Assembly: GCA_008692225.1 (NCBI GenBank)
Contig: VICG01000006.1
Span: 2,237,501-2,301,500 of the forward strand
Reading direction: 5' to 3'
DNA: 64,000 nucleotides
DNA from: Monilinia fructicola
Lineage: Eukaryota; Ascomycota; Leotiomycetes; Helotiales; Sclerotiniaceae
Part shown: positions 62,171-64,000 of the stretch, in pieces
Numbering within the stretch: the stretch's first letter is position 1
Layout: the number at the start of each line of letters is the position of its first letter
The notes under the pieces: model-generated
Databases searched by the model: none
Seen by the model: only the letters and a program-made list of their open reading frames with translations
Told to the model about the DNA's origin: nothing
Position numbers and translations under genes: made by a program

Positions 62171-63478
62171 ATGTTTTCCCGCTTGTCACAATTAGCAAGA
62201 CATCTTTCTCGTCCCTTGCCAAATTACGCTCACAACTCTGCTGCTGCTGCTGCTGCTGCTGCTGCTACTACTACTTCTACATTCACCAACAAAGTCATGA
62301 CATCATCATCATCCGCGGACGAGCGTAACTCGAGAACCATTCATACCGCAGCATGTTTGATCATTGGAGATGAGGTACTCGGAGGAAAGGTTAGTACTGT
62401 GTTGTATTTCATACGACTGAGGGATTGAAGGAATGTGGGCTAATATGTCTTTGCGCAGACGGTCGATGTAGGTTCGAGGTATTGGTAGGAGAGAAAATTC
62501 GATATTGATTGCAAATGGCAGACAAATTCGGCATACTTGGCGAAATTCTGCTTCAAGCATGGAATCGTAGGATATCCTCAGCAAGCTTCCCAGGAGGCGG
62601 CGATCCTAACCGTTGAATAGAACTTAAAGCGCGTCGAGGTAATTGCAGATGAGGAGGAGGAAATCGTCGAGGCGGTCAGACGGATGTCAAACAACTATGA
62701 TTTTGTCGTCACCTCTGGTGGCATTGGTCCAACGTGCGTCTTGAAACCCGAAATATACCCAAGTATCGGGACCACCACTGACGAACACAAGACACGATGA
62801 TATCACCTACCAATCCATAGGTAATGCATTTGGTCTCAAGTTGAAGCTTCACCAAGAAGCTTATGAACGGATGAAGAGACTATCCAAACCCCACCCACGT
62901 CAACCAAACTTCAACTGGGATGAAGATACCCCCGCCAAGAAGGCCAAGCTTCGAATGGTCGAATTGCCATTAGATGAATCGCGCGACGTGTCGAAACAGG
63001 TTCTCTTCCCATGCGAAGATCTCTGGGTGCCCGTGGCTTGCGTCAATGGCAACATACATATCTTACCCCGGTGTCCCTAGATTGTTCGAGCAATTGTTAG
63101 AGGGATTGAAGCCATCGCTACTCCCTCGGTTGACCGATCCCGAAGGAAAGGGAATTTGCCGGATCTTGATCTCTACGCCTATGTCGGAAAGCGGCGTGGC
63201 ACCATATCTTACCGAACTCGCGGCCAGAGTCGAAGCAAAGGGCATCAAGGTGGGAAGTTATCCTCGATGGGGCAAGGCACACAACACCGTCACGTTGGTG
63301 GGCAGGTGAGTACACATCTCGGGCGGCCAATGCGAAGACTGATTGATCACGAAATAGGGACCGCGAATATCTCGAGAGCTTAATTGCCGAGGTGGAGAAG
63401 AATGTCGACGGACATCGTGTCTCGGTAGAAGGCGAAGATGATGTCGAAGGCGAACACAAGGAGTGCGACATTTCCTAA
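62171..63478 (+). CDS. MoCF/CinA-like molybdopterin-binding domain protein (one frameshift)
   Basis: Six exons: 62171-62389, 62459-62467 (nine nt), 62522-62566, 62621-62733, 62792-63305 and 63358-63478. The domain motifs are TAACLIIGDEVLGGK, TVDTNSAYLAKF, FVVTSGGIGPTHDDITYQS and, after the break, ILPGVPRLFEQLLEG, with SPMSESG-like and SYPRWGKAHNTVTLVG later. The pattern matches the CinA/MoaB-like family; some fungal members are thought to handle nucleotide or FAD-related substrates, but the reaction here is not certain. The N-terminus (MFSRLSQLARHLSRPL) is basic, mitochondrial-targeting-like, and is followed by nine Ala. The frame fails at the CCCC of 63067-63070; with three C it continues. 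Corrected 1020 nt, 339 aa. Confidence 0.8.
62238..62266 (+). repeat. (GCT)n coding repeat (poly-Ala)
   Basis: Nine GCT codons in the presumed leader of the MoCF-like protein, followed by ACT codons (Thr). Confidence 0.85.
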
Positions 63479-64000
63479 TTTCCCTCATCTCATCCTCAAA
63501 CATGTTTCCTAACCAGACCTCCCCACCCAGAACATCCCAATAAAAATTTCCCTGCTTCGATGCCCCACCCTCCCTTCCACCAGGAGCCCGAACCAATGAC
63601 GACACTCCCCTCGAAGGATTTTAATCAGGGTCCCGGTATAAGCGCTGTCAGAAATGATGAACGACCGGCCTTCCCTCCCACCGTTAAAGGATCAAGAGTC
63701 AAAACTCAAGGTTTCACCGCCCGCCCCTTCCCCTGAGGGGCAAATCGAATGTAAACACTGTCAGTCCGTAGTTGGCCAACAAAATAAATAAATAAATAAA
63801 TACTGTCCCTCCTGTACAGTACCTACTACTACTGTATACCAACCTAGTCTCCAATCCCGTCTCAGCCATCGTGGTGCCCGTGCGTTACCCGCGCCGAAAT
63901 TCAGGGGAAATAACGGCCCTGGCTCGCTCGGGCTTGGTGATTCGCATACTGTATTTATGGTATTGTATTTGTTCTGCGTGATTACTGTATTGTACTGTCC
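63479..64000. other. Window end, no supported gene
   Basis: 3' flank of the MoCF-like gene, an AAATAAAT repeat at 63781-63801 and a GTACCTACTACTACTGTA stretch near 63819-63836. Nothing else recognised. Confidence 0.45.

Overview
The window is nuclear DNA from a filamentous ascomycete. Genes carry several short introns (about 45-80 nt, GTRNGT...YAG). The proteins are typical of fungi: a Zn2Cys6 regulator, a HET-domain protein, a rhodopsin-like integral membrane protein, GH3 and GH15 secreted glycosidases and an AAL-type lectin. A single dispersed 5S rRNA gene and AT-rich, RIP-like islands fit this. Gene content suggests Leotiomycetes, perhaps the Botrytis/Sclerotinia group, but that placement is inference from general resemblance.

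Layout. 0-17 kb: AAL-like fucose lectin, a conserved fungal protein of unknown function, a type II membrane protein with GLCSF-type Cys motifs, an 84-aa four-exon protein behind an AT-rich island, an unknown ORF and an APH-fold kinase-like protein. 17-24 kb: ESF1 (minus), acylphosphatase (plus), 5S rRNA (plus) and a GH3 beta-glucosidase (minus). 26-34 kb: a HET-domain gene and a GH15-CBM20 glucoamylase, separated by about 3.6 kb without a convincing gene. 38-44 kb: a Zn2Cys6 regulator and an MFS transporter, tandem on the minus strand. 45-53 kb: a rhodopsin-like membrane protein, an FAD monooxygenase and a YVC1-type vacuolar cation channel. 53.5-56 kb: a repeat block with satellite, AT-rich tracts and a 157-bp foldback element. 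56-64 kb: a PI31-like proteasome regulator, a Sec14/CRAL-TRIO protein and a MoCF/CinA-like protein, among many microsatellites.

The genes are mostly independent housekeeping or secreted functions. The regulator-transporter pair, perhaps with the nearby monooxygenase, is the only plausible functional group.

The most unusual property of the sequence is that eleven clearly conserved genes can be read only by changing frame at short homopolymer or dinucleotide runs, nearly always as one extra base. Eight other genes are intact. The broken genes lie in two blocks (17.4-34.2 kb and 45.3-63.5 kb); the intact ones lie in 3.7-15.2 kb and 38.3-44.0 kb. In every broken gene, exon lengths minus the inferred extra bases give a whole number of codons. 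I read this mainly as uncorrected sequencing indels. The HET gene, with mostly apparent deletions, may be genuinely decaying.
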